From the NCBI RefSeq assembly GCF_000230835.1, contig NZ_CM001240.1, forward strand, positions 2,550,501 to 2,614,500: a DNA stretch of 64,000 bases, in the 5' to 3' direction. Below, one piece after another: positions 24,569 to 33,393 of the stretch. Source of the DNA: Clostridium sp. DL-VIII. GTDB taxonomy: Bacteria; Bacillota; Clostridia; Clostridiales; Clostridiaceae. Position numbers and translations under genes: made by a program. The notes under the pieces were generated by a model. The model did not search any database. It was not told the origin of the DNA and saw only the letters and a program-made list of their open reading frames with translations. Each line of letters opens with the position of its first letter. Position 1 is the first letter of the stretch.

Positions 24569-25555
24569 ATGAAAACAATTGCAGATATAGCTAAATTATC
24601 AGGTGTAGCAAAAAGTACAGTTTCACGATATTTAAATGGGGGACCTATAAGTGAATCAACAAAAAGAAAAATTGAAAGTGTTATAAATGAAACTGGATAT
24701 GTTCCTAATACATTTGCTCAAAGTTTGAAAGCAAAGAAATCTAATATTATAGGCACAATAGTTCCAAGACTTGATTCTTTTGCTTCATCTCAAATACTAA
24801 TTGGAATTGATGAACAATTAAGAAAATTAAATTACCAAATGTTGATTTCTAATACTAGCCAAGATTTAGAGCGTGAAATTGACAGTATTTATAGTTTAGC
24901 AAATCAAAAAGTTGCAGGAATAATATTACTCGCAACACAAATTACTGATAATCATTTAGATGCTTTCAATAAAGTGAAATTACCTGTTATCCTTGTAGGT
25001 CAGCAGCATGACAAAGCATATAGTTTTATTCACAATGATGAATTAGCTGGTTACAATATAGGTAAATATGTGATTGAAAAAGGGCATCAAAAAATTGCTT
25101 ATTTGGGTGTAACTGAAAAGGATATTGCTGTTGGTATGAAAAGAATGGAAGGGTTTAAAAAAGCAATCAGTGAAAAAGAAAATTTTGATGTTAGGTATTA
25201 CAAAACAAGTTTTAAAATTAGCGATGCAGTAAAAGAGGCATCAAACATAATAGATACTTTTATGCCATCAATTATAGTATGTGCTACAGATAATATTGCG
25301 CTTGGAGTTTTAAAAGCAGCAAATTTAAAAGGAATAAGAGTTCCGTTAGATTTATCTATTACAGGGTTTGGTGGGTATGATGTAACAGAGATTATTCATC
25401 CAGGTTTAACTACTGTTAAGTTTTATTATAAAGAGGCAGGCTCTGATGCAGCAAATGGTATGATTAAGCTGATAAATGGTGAAACAATACCTAAAGTAAA
25501 CTTATCAACATTCGAGATTGTTGAGAGAGAAAGCGTTGACAATAAAATTAAATGA
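24569..25555 (+). CDS. scrR: LacI-family repressor of the sucrose regulon
   Basis: 328 aa. N-terminal LacI helix-turn-helix (TIADIAKLSGVAKSTVSRYL) and hinge helix (GYVPNTFAQSLKAKKSNIIG), followed by a periplasmic-binding-protein-like effector domain (IIGTIVPRLDS, GIILLATQI, PSIIVCATDNIALGVLKAAN, SITGFGGYDVTEIIHPGLTT). It lies directly upstream of the sucrose PTS gene, whose promoter -35 is inside the last codons of this gene. Palindromic GGAACCGGTTCC sites occur before the PTS gene and again before the hydrolase gene, and this protein is the obvious ligand. Sugar phosphate or fructose is the expected inducer by analogy with ScrR. Confidence 0.88.
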   Translation: MKTIADIAKLSGVAKSTVSRYLNGGPISESTKRKIESVINETGYVPNTFAQSLKAKKSNIIGTIVPRLDSFASSQILIGIDEQLRKLNYQMLISNTSQDLEREIDSIYSLANQKVAGIILLATQITDNHLDAFNKVKLPVILVGQQHDKAYSFIHNDELAGYNIGKYVIEKGHQKIAYLGVTEKDIAVGMKRMEGFKKAISEKENFDVRYYKTSFKISDAVKEASNIIDTFMPSIIVCATDNIALGVLKAANLKGIRVPLDLSITGFGGYDVTEIIHPGLTTVKFYYKEAGSDAANGMIKLINGETIPKVNLSTFEIVERESVDNKIK

Positions 25556-25598
25556 TAGTATAATTAGCTCATGGAACCGGTTCCTGTAAGCGTTTAAA
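25536..25598 (+). promoter_or_regulatory. Sucrose operon promoter with ScrR operator and cre site
   Basis: TTGACA (25536-25541) and TATAAT (25559-25564) are exactly 17 bp apart. The perfect palindrome GGAACCGGTTCC (25573-25584) covers the expected transcription start, and TGTAAGCGTTTAAA (25585-25598) matches the CcpA cre consensus at all but one position. Together they predict sucrose induction and glucose repression. Confidence 0.85.
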
Positions 25599-25623
25599 AT
25601 TGTGATAAAGGAGAGAAGGAAAT

Positions 25624-27444
25624 ATGAGCTATAAAAAATTATCAGAAGACATCCTCCGACTAATTGGAGGAAAAGAAAATGTATTAAGTCTTACGCATTG
25701 TGCTACTAGATTAAGGTTTAAATTAAAAGATAGCAAAAGGGCGAATAAAGAAGAACTAGAAAAACTAGATATCTTAAAAGTCATAGAAGGATCAGGACAA
25801 TTCCAAGTGGTAATTGGACCCCAAGTAGGGAGCGTATATGATGAAGTGATGAGATTAGGTAATTTTGGTGCACTAACTAATTCTTTAGATGGCAATGAAG
25901 AAAAAGGAAGTTTATTTGCAAGAATATCTGATACAATATCAGGAAGTTTTACACCTTTAATTCCGGTGTTGTGTGGTTCAGGTCTCTTGAAAGCTCTCAT
26001 AGCAATTCTTACTACCCTCGGATGGCTTTCTGATAAAAGTGGTACGTATTCTATATTATCAGCAGCATCTAATGGATTCTTTTATTTTTTACCAGTAATA
26101 TTAGGTGTAACAATAGCTCTAAAGATTGGTGCGAATCCATATGTTGCAGCTACAATTGGAGCTGCTTTATTGGAACCAAACTTTACAGGATTATTAAAAG
26201 CTGGTGGAACAAGTTCATTTATAGGTATACCAGTAGTATTAATGGACTACTCATCTACTGTACTTCCTATTTTCGTGGCTATTTGTATTTATGGACTATT
26301 GGAAAAGTTTTTAAAGAAGATTATGCATGAACAGCTTCATTTGATTTTTGTTCCAATGGTGTCATTAATGATCATGGTTCCGTTAACAGTACTTGCTTTT
26401 GGACCATTTGGAGTGTACGTAGGTAAATTAATTGCATTAAGTACAAGTTATCTTATTGGTAAGAGTGCTTTCCTAGCAGGATTATTATTAAGCGGACTAT
26501 GGATACCAATTGTGGTTCTAGGACTTCATTGGGCAATTATTCCTATTATGATATCAAATATGTCAACTAATGGTGTTGATCCACTACTAGGAATTGCAAT
26601 GAGTACTATTTGGGTTTCAGGTGGTGCGGCTTTAGGAGTATTACTAAAGACTAAAGATAAAAATCTTAAAGCAATAGCTGGATCTGCATTAGTTCCTTGT
26701 GTGCTATCAGGTATTACAGAACCTATCATCTATGGTATATTTTTTAGATATAAGCGTTCATTTGCATATTCGATAATTATGAGTGGAATTTCAGGTGCAG
26801 TTGCTGCAGTGTTAGGTGTTAATGCGACTCAATTAGCTGGTGGATTATTTACTATTCCAACCTTTAAACCAGTATCTGGATACTTAATAGTTATTGCCAT
26901 TGCTTTTATTGGTACTATGTTGCTTCATTTGTTATTTGGTTTTGAAAATAAATCAATGGATAAGATAGATGCTAATGAATCTCTTGTAAAAGAACAAAGT
27001 ATTGCAAGTCCATTAACAGGGATAGTTAAAAAGTTAAGTCAAGTAAACGATCCAGCTTTTTCATCTGAATCAATGGGAAAAGGAGTGGCAATTGAACCGA
27101 CAATTGGAAACGTTTTGTCACCTGTGAATGGTGAAATCTTAGCGATTTTCCCAACTGGGCATGCTATTGGCATAAAGTCAGATGCAGGAGCAGAGATCTT
27201 AATACACATTGGAATTAACACCGTAGAATTGGAAGGAAAGTATTTCGAAACACATGTTAAAAAAGGGGATAAGGTTAAGACGGGAGAATTACTTGTAAGT
27301 TTTGATATAGAAAAAATAAAAGAAGAAGGTTATGAGGTAATTACACCAATAGTTATTACAAATTCAGCGGCGTATAAAGATATAATTCAAACAAACAAGG
27401 AAAATATTCGGGCAAATGAAACTTTATTAAGTTTATCAATCTAA
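25624..27444 (+). CDS. scrA: Sucrose-specific PTS permease, EIIBCA
   Basis: 606 aa, domain order IIB-IIC-IIA. IIB has the phosphocysteine C26 in LSLTHCATRLRFKL. IIC spans about residues 100-450 with some ten membrane helices and ITEPIIYGIFFRYKR. The C-terminal IIA domain (from about 480, IASPLTGIVKKLSQVNDPAF) has the phosphohistidine in AEILIHIGINTVEL. The family covers beta-glucoside, trehalose and sucrose permeases; sucrose is inferred from the GH32 and fructokinase genes in the same regulon. It imports sucrose as sucrose 6-phosphate. Confidence 0.9.
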   Translation: MSYKKLSEDILRLIGGKENVLSLTHCATRLRFKLKDSKRANKEELEKLDILKVIEGSGQFQVVIGPQVGSVYDEVMRLGNFGALTNSLDGNEEKGSLFARISDTISGSFTPLIPVLCGSGLLKALIAILTTLGWLSDKSGTYSILSAASNGFFYFLPVILGVTIALKIGANPYVAATIGAALLEPNFTGLLKAGGTSSFIGIPVVLMDYSSTVLPIFVAICIYGLLEKFLKKIMHEQLHLIFVPMVSLMIMVPLTVLAFGPFGVYVGKLIALSTSYLIGKSAFLAGLLLSGLWIPIVVLGLHWAIIPIMISNMSTNGVDPLLGIAMSTIWVSGGAALGVLLKTKDKNLKAIAGSALVPCVLSGITEPIIYGIFFRYKRSFAYSIIMSGISGAVAAVLGVNATQLAGGLFTIPTFKPVSGYLIVIAIAFIGTMLLHLLFGFENKSMDKIDANESLVKEQSIASPLTGIVKKLSQVNDPAFSSESMGKGVAIEPTIGNVLSPVNGEILAIFPTGHAIGIKSDAGAEILIHIGINTVELEGKYFETHVKKGDKVKTGELLVSFDIEKIKEEGYEVITPIVITNSAAYKDIIQTNKENIRANETLLSLSI

Positions 27445-27516
27445 GATTATATACTTAAAGTATATTTGTTTCTTAAAGTAAAGTAGCATTTAGTAAGAGT
27501 GATAGCAGGTGAAAAA

Positions 27517-28431
27517 ATGATAACAGAAAAAATTCAATTATTTAAAGATAATCCATACTCAAATCTATTTACCTATATATTGGATGCACAGATATCTACG
27601 AATGTATTCAAAAAGAGGCCGGCAATTATTATATGCCCTGGAGGCAGTTATTTGTTTACAGCAACAAAAGAAGGGGAACCAGTAGCATCAAATTTTATAG
27701 CTAAAGGTTACCATACGTTTGTACTTCGTTATCGTACGTATTTTAAGGAAAGAATGACTGATATAAATAAAATACCTGATATAAATGAAACAGCACATTA
27801 TCCTGAACATATATATGATTTATTAGAATCAATACGTATAATTAAAGAAAATGCAGAAAAATGGTATATTGATTCAGATAATATTTTTGTTTTGGGATTT
27901 TCAGCAGGCGCACATGTAGCTGCATCGTTAGGCGTAAAATGGGATGATGATTTCTTATTAAAAAGATTTGATAAAAAAGTAGATTCAGCTTTCTTTAAAC
28001 CAAAAGGGATTTTGTTATGCTATCCTTTATTAGATATAAAAATGTTAATAGAAAATGTAACAAAAAGTGAAGATAAGGAGCTTAGAAGACAAGCAGATTT
28101 TATTAGTAAAGCTGTGTCTGGCTGCAAAAATCCAACAAAAGAACAAGTAGATGAGTTGAATATAAAAAATCATATTCGAGAAGATATGCCGCCTGTGTTT
28201 TTATGGCATACTTATGATGATGCAATAACAAGTCCAGAAGATTCAGCAGAGTTTATTTGTGGATTAATTCGTCATAATGTAAACTGCGAATTTCATTTGT
28301 TTGCTCATGGCAGGCACGGTATGGCTTTATGTGATGAGACTTCTGCTAGTACTGAAAATGATATTAATAAAGAATGTGCAGAATGGGTAAAACTTGCAGA
28401 TAACTGGATAAAAATTCAAATGAATGCATGA
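27517..28431 (+). CDS. Alpha/beta hydrolase, acetylesterase-like
   Basis: 304 aa, probably cytoplasmic (no signal peptide). Visible are the oxyanion-hole strand AIIICPGGSYLFTATKEGEP, the nucleophile elbow VLGFSAGAHVAASLG, DMPPVFLWHTYDDAITSPED for the acid and FAHGRHGMALCD for the catalytic His. The type is that of BD-FAE/acetyl-xylan-esterase-like enzymes that deacetylate sugars. ATG 27517 follows AGGTG; an upstream GTG lacks support. Its place between the sucrose permease and the hydrolase suggests a role on an acetylated sugar or sucrose ester, unusual for scr operons. Confidence 0.85.
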   Translation: MITEKIQLFKDNPYSNLFTYILDAQISTNVFKKRPAIIICPGGSYLFTATKEGEPVASNFIAKGYHTFVLRYRTYFKERMTDINKIPDINETAHYPEHIYDLLESIRIIKENAEKWYIDSDNIFVLGFSAGAHVAASLGVKWDDDFLLKRFDKKVDSAFFKPKGILLCYPLLDIKMLIENVTKSEDKELRRQADFISKAVSGCKNPTKEQVDELNIKNHIREDMPPVFLWHTYDDAITSPEDSAEFICGLIRHNVNCEFHLFAHGRHGMALCDETSASTENDINKECAEWVKLADNWIKIQMNA

Positions 28432-28745
28432 TAAAGAAAAATGTGATTCAGAAATAATCGATATAATATTTTTCAATAATAGTAATTTCATACAAGGGAC
28501 ATTACTTGATGTATTAATAAATATAGTATATAGTTAACTTATTAAAATCAATTGTAGGTAAAGTAAAATTTATAAAGATGATAATATATATAAGTAAGTT
28601 TAGAAAATATATTATCTTCTGATAACCGGTATTCCATAGGAGTTCATTAATTAGATTAATAAATGAAAATCTATGATGAAATTTAATACCTGTGGAACCG
28701 GTTCCTGCAACTTTTATTGTTTTCATTGAAAGGAGTTTGACATAA
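28432..28745 (+). promoter_or_regulatory. Second scr regulatory region with operator palindromes
   Basis: GGAACCGGTTCC recurs at 28694-28705, and a degenerate copy GATAACCGGTATTCC lies at 28621-28635, 73 bp between ACCGGT centres. The pair could support looping by the tetrameric repressor. No convincing -35/-10 pair was found, so the promoter is not placed. Confidence 0.75.
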
Positions 28746-30215
28746 ATGGAGTGGCACAAAGAAAAAAAGTATCGTCGAATAGAGGACATGAGTAAGGAAG
28801 AGTTTGAATTACTTATATCAAGGGTTAATAGCTGTCCATGGCGTCAGACCTATCATATACAGCCTATTTCAGGATTACTTAATGATCCAAATGGTTTTTC
28901 TTTTTATAATGGAGAATATCATTTGTTTTATCAATGGCACCCATTAGGACCTGTACACGGATTAAAATATTGGTATCATAGTAAATCAAAAGATCTTGTG
29001 CATTGGGAGAACGTTGGGATAGGTTTAAAACCTGATACGTATTTTGATAGTCATGGAGTATATTCAGGAAGTGCAATTAAACACGATGGAAAATTATATT
29101 TGTTTTATACTGGAAACACATATGATAAAAATTTAGAGAGACATCCATATCAGTGTATAGCCGCTATGGATGAGCATGGAAATATATCCAAATTAGAAAG
29201 ACCTTTTGTAAATGAGGTGCCTGAAGGATATACAGAACATTTTCGCGATCCTAAAGTGTGGAAAGAAGGAGAAGAATTTTATGCTATTATAGGAGCTCAA
29301 AGAATTGATAAGACTGGATGTACCGTCTTATATAGTTCAAAAAATTTATTGGACTGGATATTTGAAGGAGAAATTCAGACAAGCTTAAATCCATTTGGCT
29401 ATATGTGGGAATGCCCAGATTATTTTGAAATAGACAACCGAGGTATAATGATATTCTCACCGCAAGGGCTAAAACCTTTAGAAGATAAATATAAAAATAT
29501 ATACCAATCTGGGTATATATTAGGAGAAAAATTAGATTTGAAGCAAAAATTGTTTAAGCATGGGGAATTTACTGAGCTTGATAGGGGATTTGATTTTTAT
29601 GCTCCTCAAACGATGAAGGCTCCAGATGGCAGACGTATTTTAATCGGCTGGATGGGCTTACCTGAAATAGAATATCCTACAGATAAAAATGGATGGGCAC
29701 ATTGCTTGACTCTACCAAGAGAATTGTCTATTGAAAATGGTAAGGTAGTGCAGAAGCCTATTCGTGAACTTCAAAACCTTCGTAAAGAAGAAGTTAAGAT
29801 ATCTGATAGTATTTTTAATGAAGTGAAAATGTATGATGGATTTTCAGGTATCACTTATGAACTGATATGTGAATTTGAATATGAAGATGGCTCTGAATTT
29901 GGTATAATATTTAGAGGTAATGAAGAAGAAAAAACTGTTATCAAGTATGATTCAGCTCAAAAAAAAGTCACATTAGATCGGACTCTATCAGGTAAAGAGG
30001 TAGCAGTAGAGTATGGCAGCGAAAGAGCATGCAAAATTTATGCTGATAGAATAAAGATTCATTTATTTGTTGACTTTTCATCTGTTGAGATTTTTGTGAA
30101 TGATGGAGAAGAAGTATTTACAGCTAGAATTTTTCCAAATCAAAATAGTAAAGATATTCGTTTTTTTGCAATGAAGGCTCCAGCTAAGTTTAAAGCAGTA
30201 AAATGGGATTATTAA
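28746..30215 (+). CDS. scrB: Sucrose-6-phosphate hydrolase (GH32)
   Basis: 489 aa glycoside hydrolase family 32. The nucleophile motif GLLNDPNGFSFYNGEYHLF has Asp at about residue 47, followed by FRDPKVW for the stabilising Asp and YMWECPDYFEID for the acid/base Glu. The C-terminal beta-sandwich domain covers about 350-489. It cleaves sucrose 6-phosphate into glucose 6-phosphate and fructose. AAAGGAG stands before the ATG, and its own ScrR operator lies 41 bp upstream. The fructokinase gene follows at 34 bp. Confidence 0.93.
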   Translation: MEWHKEKKYRRIEDMSKEEFELLISRVNSCPWRQTYHIQPISGLLNDPNGFSFYNGEYHLFYQWHPLGPVHGLKYWYHSKSKDLVHWENVGIGLKPDTYFDSHGVYSGSAIKHDGKLYLFYTGNTYDKNLERHPYQCIAAMDEHGNISKLERPFVNEVPEGYTEHFRDPKVWKEGEEFYAIIGAQRIDKTGCTVLYSSKNLLDWIFEGEIQTSLNPFGYMWECPDYFEIDNRGIMIFSPQGLKPLEDKYKNIYQSGYILGEKLDLKQKLFKHGEFTELDRGFDFYAPQTMKAPDGRRILIGWMGLPEIEYPTDKNGWAHCLTLPRELSIENGKVVQKPIRELQNLRKEEVKISDSIFNEVKMYDGFSGITYELICEFEYEDGSEFGIIFRGNEEEKTVIKYDSAQKKVTLDRTLSGKEVAVEYGSERACKIYADRIKIHLFVDFSSVEIFVNDGEEVFTARIFPNQNSKDIRFFAMKAPAKFKAVKWDY

Positions 30216-30249
30216 TAGAGGATTATTAGAAGAAATGAGGTGTATTCAA

Positions 30250-31224
30250 TTGGGAAAATTATTTTCAATTGGTGAAGTTTTAATAGATTTTATTCCGTTA
30301 CAAAAGGGAAAAGCTTTAAAAGATGTATCATCTTTTGAAAGGGCACCAGGAGGTGCCCCAGCAAATGTAGCTGCTGCTGTTGCAAAGTTTGGAGGGAATT
30401 CAGCGTTGATTACAAAAGTAGGAGTAGACGCTTTTGGTGATTTTCTTTTAGAGCAGCTTACACATTTTGGAGTGAGTACTGATAAGATTTTAAGAACAAA
30501 AGAAGCTAATACTGGTCTAGCTTTTGTATCGTTGCGAGAGGATGGTGAACGTGACTTTTCATTTTATCGTAAGCCTTCTGCAGATTTATTACTCATGGAT
30601 ACAGAAATAGAAGAAAATTGGTTTCATGAAGGTGATATCTTACATTTTTGTTCTGTAGATTTAGTAGAAAGCCCTATGAAGGGAGCTCATATTAAAGCAA
30701 TTAAGTCAGTTAAAACTCATAGCGGGCTTATTAGTTTTGATCCTAATGTACGGTTACCTCTTTGGAATGATCCAGAAGAATGCAGAAAAACAATTTTAGA
30801 ATTTATCCCAATGGCACATATCTTAAAGGTATCAGACGAAGAGTTAGAGTTTATTACAGGAATTTCTGATGAAAGAAAAGCAATTGCATCTTTGTTTAAA
30901 GGGGATGTAAAAGTGGTGATTTTTACAAAAGGCTCAGAAGGTGCAGAACTTTATGTAAAAGATAAGAAATATGAATCTATGGGATATGATGTTAAAGTTG
31001 AAGATACTACAGGTGCAGGAGATGCATTTATTGGAGGAGTTTTATACCAGCTTCTAAATAGAAAAGTAAATCAAAACAATTTGGTGGATATAATTGAAGA
31101 ATTTCATGAAGATATTCTTAGGTTTGCAAATGCAAGTGGGGCACTTACTACAACTAAAAAAGGGGCTATTTCAGCTATTCCATCTAAAGAAAGTATATTT
31201 TCATTAACTCGACTTATGGATTAA
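30250..31224 (+). CDS. scrK: Fructokinase (PfkB family)
   Basis: 324 aa ribokinase/PfkB-family sugar kinase that phosphorylates the fructose released by the hydrolase. N-terminal SIGEVLIDFIPL and GGAPANVAAAVAKFGG bind the sugar; the C-terminal VEDTTGAGDAFIGGVLYQL gives the anion hole and catalytic Asp. The frame opens at ATG 30235, but the AGGTG lies inside that part, and TTG 30250 has correct spacing (7 nt), giving MGKLFSIGEVLIDF. It is the last gene of the sucrose regulon. Confidence 0.9.
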   Translation: MGKLFSIGEVLIDFIPLQKGKALKDVSSFERAPGGAPANVAAAVAKFGGNSALITKVGVDAFGDFLLEQLTHFGVSTDKILRTKEANTGLAFVSLREDGERDFSFYRKPSADLLLMDTEIEENWFHEGDILHFCSVDLVESPMKGAHIKAIKSVKTHSGLISFDPNVRLPLWNDPEECRKTILEFIPMAHILKVSDEELEFITGISDERKAIASLFKGDVKVVIFTKGSEGAELYVKDKKYESMGYDVKVEDTTGAGDAFIGGVLYQLLNRKVNQNNLVDIIEEFHEDILRFANASGALTTTKKGAISAIPSKESIFSLTRLMD

Positions 31225-31248
31225 TTTAATAAACTTCTTTGTATTATT

Positions 31249-31359
31249 GTAAAAAATGGCGTAACTGCCTCAAATATATTGCAACTATTGATTGAGAAAT
31301 ATAAAATATCTAAAATAGTTATGTCATTACGTTTTTTCTTGAAAGAATTAGAACCATAA
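31249..31359 (+). pseudogene. Unidentified 36-codon remnant
   Basis: Protein-like reading (ASNILQLLIEKYKISKIVMS) with no start codon or ribosome binding site, ending at TAA. Possibly the 3' end of a lost gene. Confidence 0.25.
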
Positions 31360-31436
31360 ATTATAATTTGGTTACTTAATTTTAATAGCTAATATATTAA
31401 GAATTTAAGCAGCAAAGTCAAAACAGAGATAAATTT

Positions 31437-31478
31437 AAAGGCGATAAACATTTAAAAGTTAATGTTTATCGCCTTTTC
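31437..31478. terminator. Bidirectional terminator, 16-bp stem
   Basis: AAAGGCGATAAACATT and AATGTTTATCGCCTTT pair perfectly around an 8-base loop. It separates the sucrose genes from the convergent YvrJ gene. Confidence 0.8.
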
Positions 31479-31676
31479 TCAAGCTACATTATGAGAATCA
31501 TCGGAATTATCTGTATCTATAGCTACTCCAAGTTTAGCAGATATTATGGTATTGAGTTTATTAATTGATGTTGATAAGTTATCAATTTGTTTTTCTAACC
31601 GGATTAATAGATATGCGGCAACAGCCACTGCAAATCCATTATTAACTATTGAGTTAACTAATTCATTTAAATCCAT
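31479..31676 (-). CDS. YvrJ-family small membrane peptide
   Basis: 65 aa. One N-terminal transmembrane segment (VNNGFAVAVAAYLLIRLEKQ) followed by a helical DNLSTSINKLNTIIS segment, the layout of the YvrJ family, whose role is unknown and which resembles holin-associated peptides. The C-terminus is acidic and polar. AGGAGGTG precedes the ATG. It lies 100 bp downstream of the RHH gene on the same strand and could be cotranscribed with it. Confidence 0.7.
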   Translation of the reverse strand: MDLNELVNSIVNNGFAVAVAAYLLIRLEKQIDNLSTSINKLNTIISAKLGVAIDTDNSDDSHNVA

Positions 31677-31776
31677 AATCTTTCACCTCCTGCATAGGAT
31701 ATATGACTAAAATTAATAAGTCACAGTAAGAAAGATAAATAATTAAATAATAGTTATGGATAAAAACTTTATAGTG

Positions 31777-32319
31777 TTATTTCTGAGAACCGCCTTCATT
31801 AACTATGTAATTATAATAGTTAGCTATAGCTAGATCAACTATTGTACTTACATAAGTGTTTAAATTAGGATGTATGCTCTTTAGTTCATTAATCTTTCTA
31901 ACAGTAGAAGCTCTAAGCATATAGGTTCTTTTAGTATCTAGAAATTCTCCATCAATAGGTGGTGCCATACCATTTGCAACTGGAGTCTTTCGGTTATCTG
32001 AAGGGAATTTATCGTTAGATATATCAAAAGTTTTAGTTGAATTTTTAGGTGTAATATTATTCTTAGATACTTTAGTTTCGGTTATGGATACAGATCTATT
32101 ATTGGAATCAGCTGAAGAGCATGCAGTAGTATTATTTAGAACTGAAGAATCTTTAGCAGTATCAATCGTGTTAAGACTATCAGTTTCATCATCATCAAAA
32201 GAAAAAGATGAAATGCAGTTTCCAGCTGCAACTGGTTCTGAGGAAAAACCTATTATCTCTTCATTTTCATCAGGTGCAAAATCATTTTTAGGTGGTTCGA
32301 TTTGTTTTCTTCTACGCAT
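31777..32319 (-). CDS. Ribbon-helix-helix DNA-binding protein with long disordered N-terminus
   Basis: 180 aa. Residues 1-125 are low-complexity, rich in Ser, Asn, Asp and Thr, and begin with basic MRRRKQIEPPK. The last ~50 residues look like an Arc/CopG/ParG-type ribbon-helix-helix: beta strand KRTYMLRAS, helix TVRKINELKSIHP, and helix TYVSTIVDLAIANYYNYIV. Ribosome binding site GGAGA is 7-8 nt before the ATG. Upstream, across its -35 region, lies an array of 8-bp repeats at 32372-32507, the arrangement RHH repressors and centromere-binding proteins use. A role in autoregulation or DNA segregation is inferred. Confidence 0.65.
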   Translation of the reverse strand: MRRRKQIEPPKNDFAPDENEEIIGFSSEPVAAGNCISSFSFDDDETDSLNTIDTAKDSSVLNNTTACSSADSNNRSVSITETKVSKNNITPKNSTKTFDISNDKFPSDNRKTPVANGMAPPIDGEFLDTKRTYMLRASTVRKINELKSIHPNLNTYVSTIVDLAIANYYNYIVNEGGSQK

Positions 32320-32349
32320 AAGTGTTCTCCTTTACTAATATTCCTACTT

Positions 32350-32378
32350 AGTATATATGCTAAAATATTGCATATTCT
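32350..32378 (-). promoter_or_regulatory. Probable promoter of the RHH gene
   Basis: TATACT (32355-32350, minus) as -10 with AGAATA 17 bp upstream as a poor -35 that coincides with the first unit of the repeat array. Confidence 0.4.
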
Positions 32379-32507
32379 AATATGGTTTACTGTAAATATT
32401 CTGTACAATATTTATTCAGAAGAATATTACAATATAAGAATATATATTTTGAAGAATATAAGAATATATATTCTGAACAATATTACCATAAATATTCTTT
32501 AGAATAT
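32372..32507. repeat. Array of 17 contiguous 8-bp repeats in one register
   Basis: The segment divides exactly into 17 octamers. Ten fit WASAATAT or its complement ATATTSTW at all positions and two more at seven of eight; AAGAATAT alone occurs four times and the reverse form ATATTCTN four times. Both orientations are mixed. The 7-mer AGAATAT/ATATTCT occurs nine times with starts always about a multiple of 8 bp apart. It lies 53 bp upstream of the RHH start codon. Confidence 0.85.
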
Positions 32508-32616
32508 GCTTGAAAAATGCGGCTTAAGAAGGCATTGATATAAAAATATTATTGATTTTTAATGTTATTTTAAAGCCTAAAACATATATCCATAATAGCA
32601 GCAGATAGAGTTTTAT

Positions 32617-32689
32617 TCATCCAGGAGCGTGCAGCAGTTAGCGCCACTTGAAGAAGTGAGTGTGTTACGGATGCTAGCTATCGGATAAA
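32617..32689 (+). ncRNA. Possible structured RNA element
   Basis: A patch far richer in GC than its surroundings. ATCC near 32619 pairs with GGAT at 32683, with flanking T/A pairs. A hairpin CACTT-GAAG-AAGTG lies at 32645-32658, and TTAGC at 32638 can pair with GCTAG at 32673. It ends about 40 bp upstream of a small ORF. No known riboswitch consensus matched by eye. Confidence 0.4.
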
Positions 32690-32731
32690 TTTCTTTGAAG
32701 CTGCAAATAAATTATTGTTATTGGAGTGTGT

Positions 32732-32980
32732 ATGGTTATGATTAAAGATGAAATTAATATTAATTCAGAAGATAGGAAAGTGTTTGATAAGAAACAGATT
32801 GCTCTTGCCATTAGAAATTCAACTTTTGATGATGAGCTGTCTTGTTCCTTATTGGATGAGGAGATATTAAATAAATGTGAAGGGTGTTCTCTTAAATATA
32901 TTTGTGATGGAATTGATAAAGTAGCTGAAGATTATCTTAATAAGACAACAAAGATTGTAAATAGCTTTTCATTTGAATAA
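32732..32980 (+). CDS. Small cysteine-containing hypothetical protein
   Basis: 82 aa. The middle has LSCSLLDEEILNKCEGCSLK YICDGIDKVAEDYL-type spacing, with four cysteines of which CEGC plus a later Cys could hold a metal. The rest is charged and helical. The start is ATG 32732 or 32738, both after GGAG (5 or 11 nt). Followed by a good terminator. I do not recognise a family; similar small proteins may exist in other clostridia. Confidence 0.6.
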   Translation: MVMIKDEININSEDRKVFDKKQIALAIRNSTFDDELSCSLLDEEILNKCEGCSLKYICDGIDKVAEDYLNKTTKIVNSFSFE

Positions 32981-33009
32981 AATAATATAAAGTAAATATA
33001 TTGCAAAGA

Positions 33010-33042
33010 AAAAACCAAGGTTTATGTGACCTTGGTTTTTAA
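33010..33042 (+). terminator. Intrinsic terminator
   Basis: AAAAACCAAGGT and ACCTTGGTTTTT flank loop TTATGTG, ending in a T-run. Confidence 0.85.
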
Positions 33043-33194
33043 GCGTGGGCATTTTAATAATTTAGGGAGATATAATCATAATCTATATAGGACGTCTCCA
33101 TTTATAAATAAACTATAGCAGGTATGATAAAATAACCTCTACATCTAGTATATATGATAAAGTAGCATAAATCCTATGGAGAGGTGTATAAAAA

Positions 33195-33329
33195 ATGAGT
33201 AATTTTATAAATGTCTTTTTTATAGTTAGGATAATGTTGGATAGATTTTATGCTATAATTTGTGATATAAATAATATGATTTTTAGGAATGCAAAAGATA
33301 AGTATAAGTTTAAACGTAAATTAAAGTAA
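33195..33329 (+). CDS. Possible 44-aa basic peptide
   Basis: ATG is preceded by GGAGAGGTG at good spacing. The peptide has a hydrophobic N-terminal half (FINVFFIVRIMLDRFYAIIC) and a strongly basic tail (KDKYKFKRKLK). Family unknown. Confidence 0.45.
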   Translation: MSNFINVFFIVRIMLDRFYAIICDINNMIFRNAKDKYKFKRKLK

Positions 33330-33393
33330 GTGAAATAATTCTTACTATCTATTTAAAACTTGAGATTTTGGATAGAAAACAAGAAATGGAGAT

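Noticed and set aside
31777..32507. Octamer array as a CRISPR array
   Set aside because: Units are 8 bp without spacers, in both orientations, and no cas genes lie nearby.
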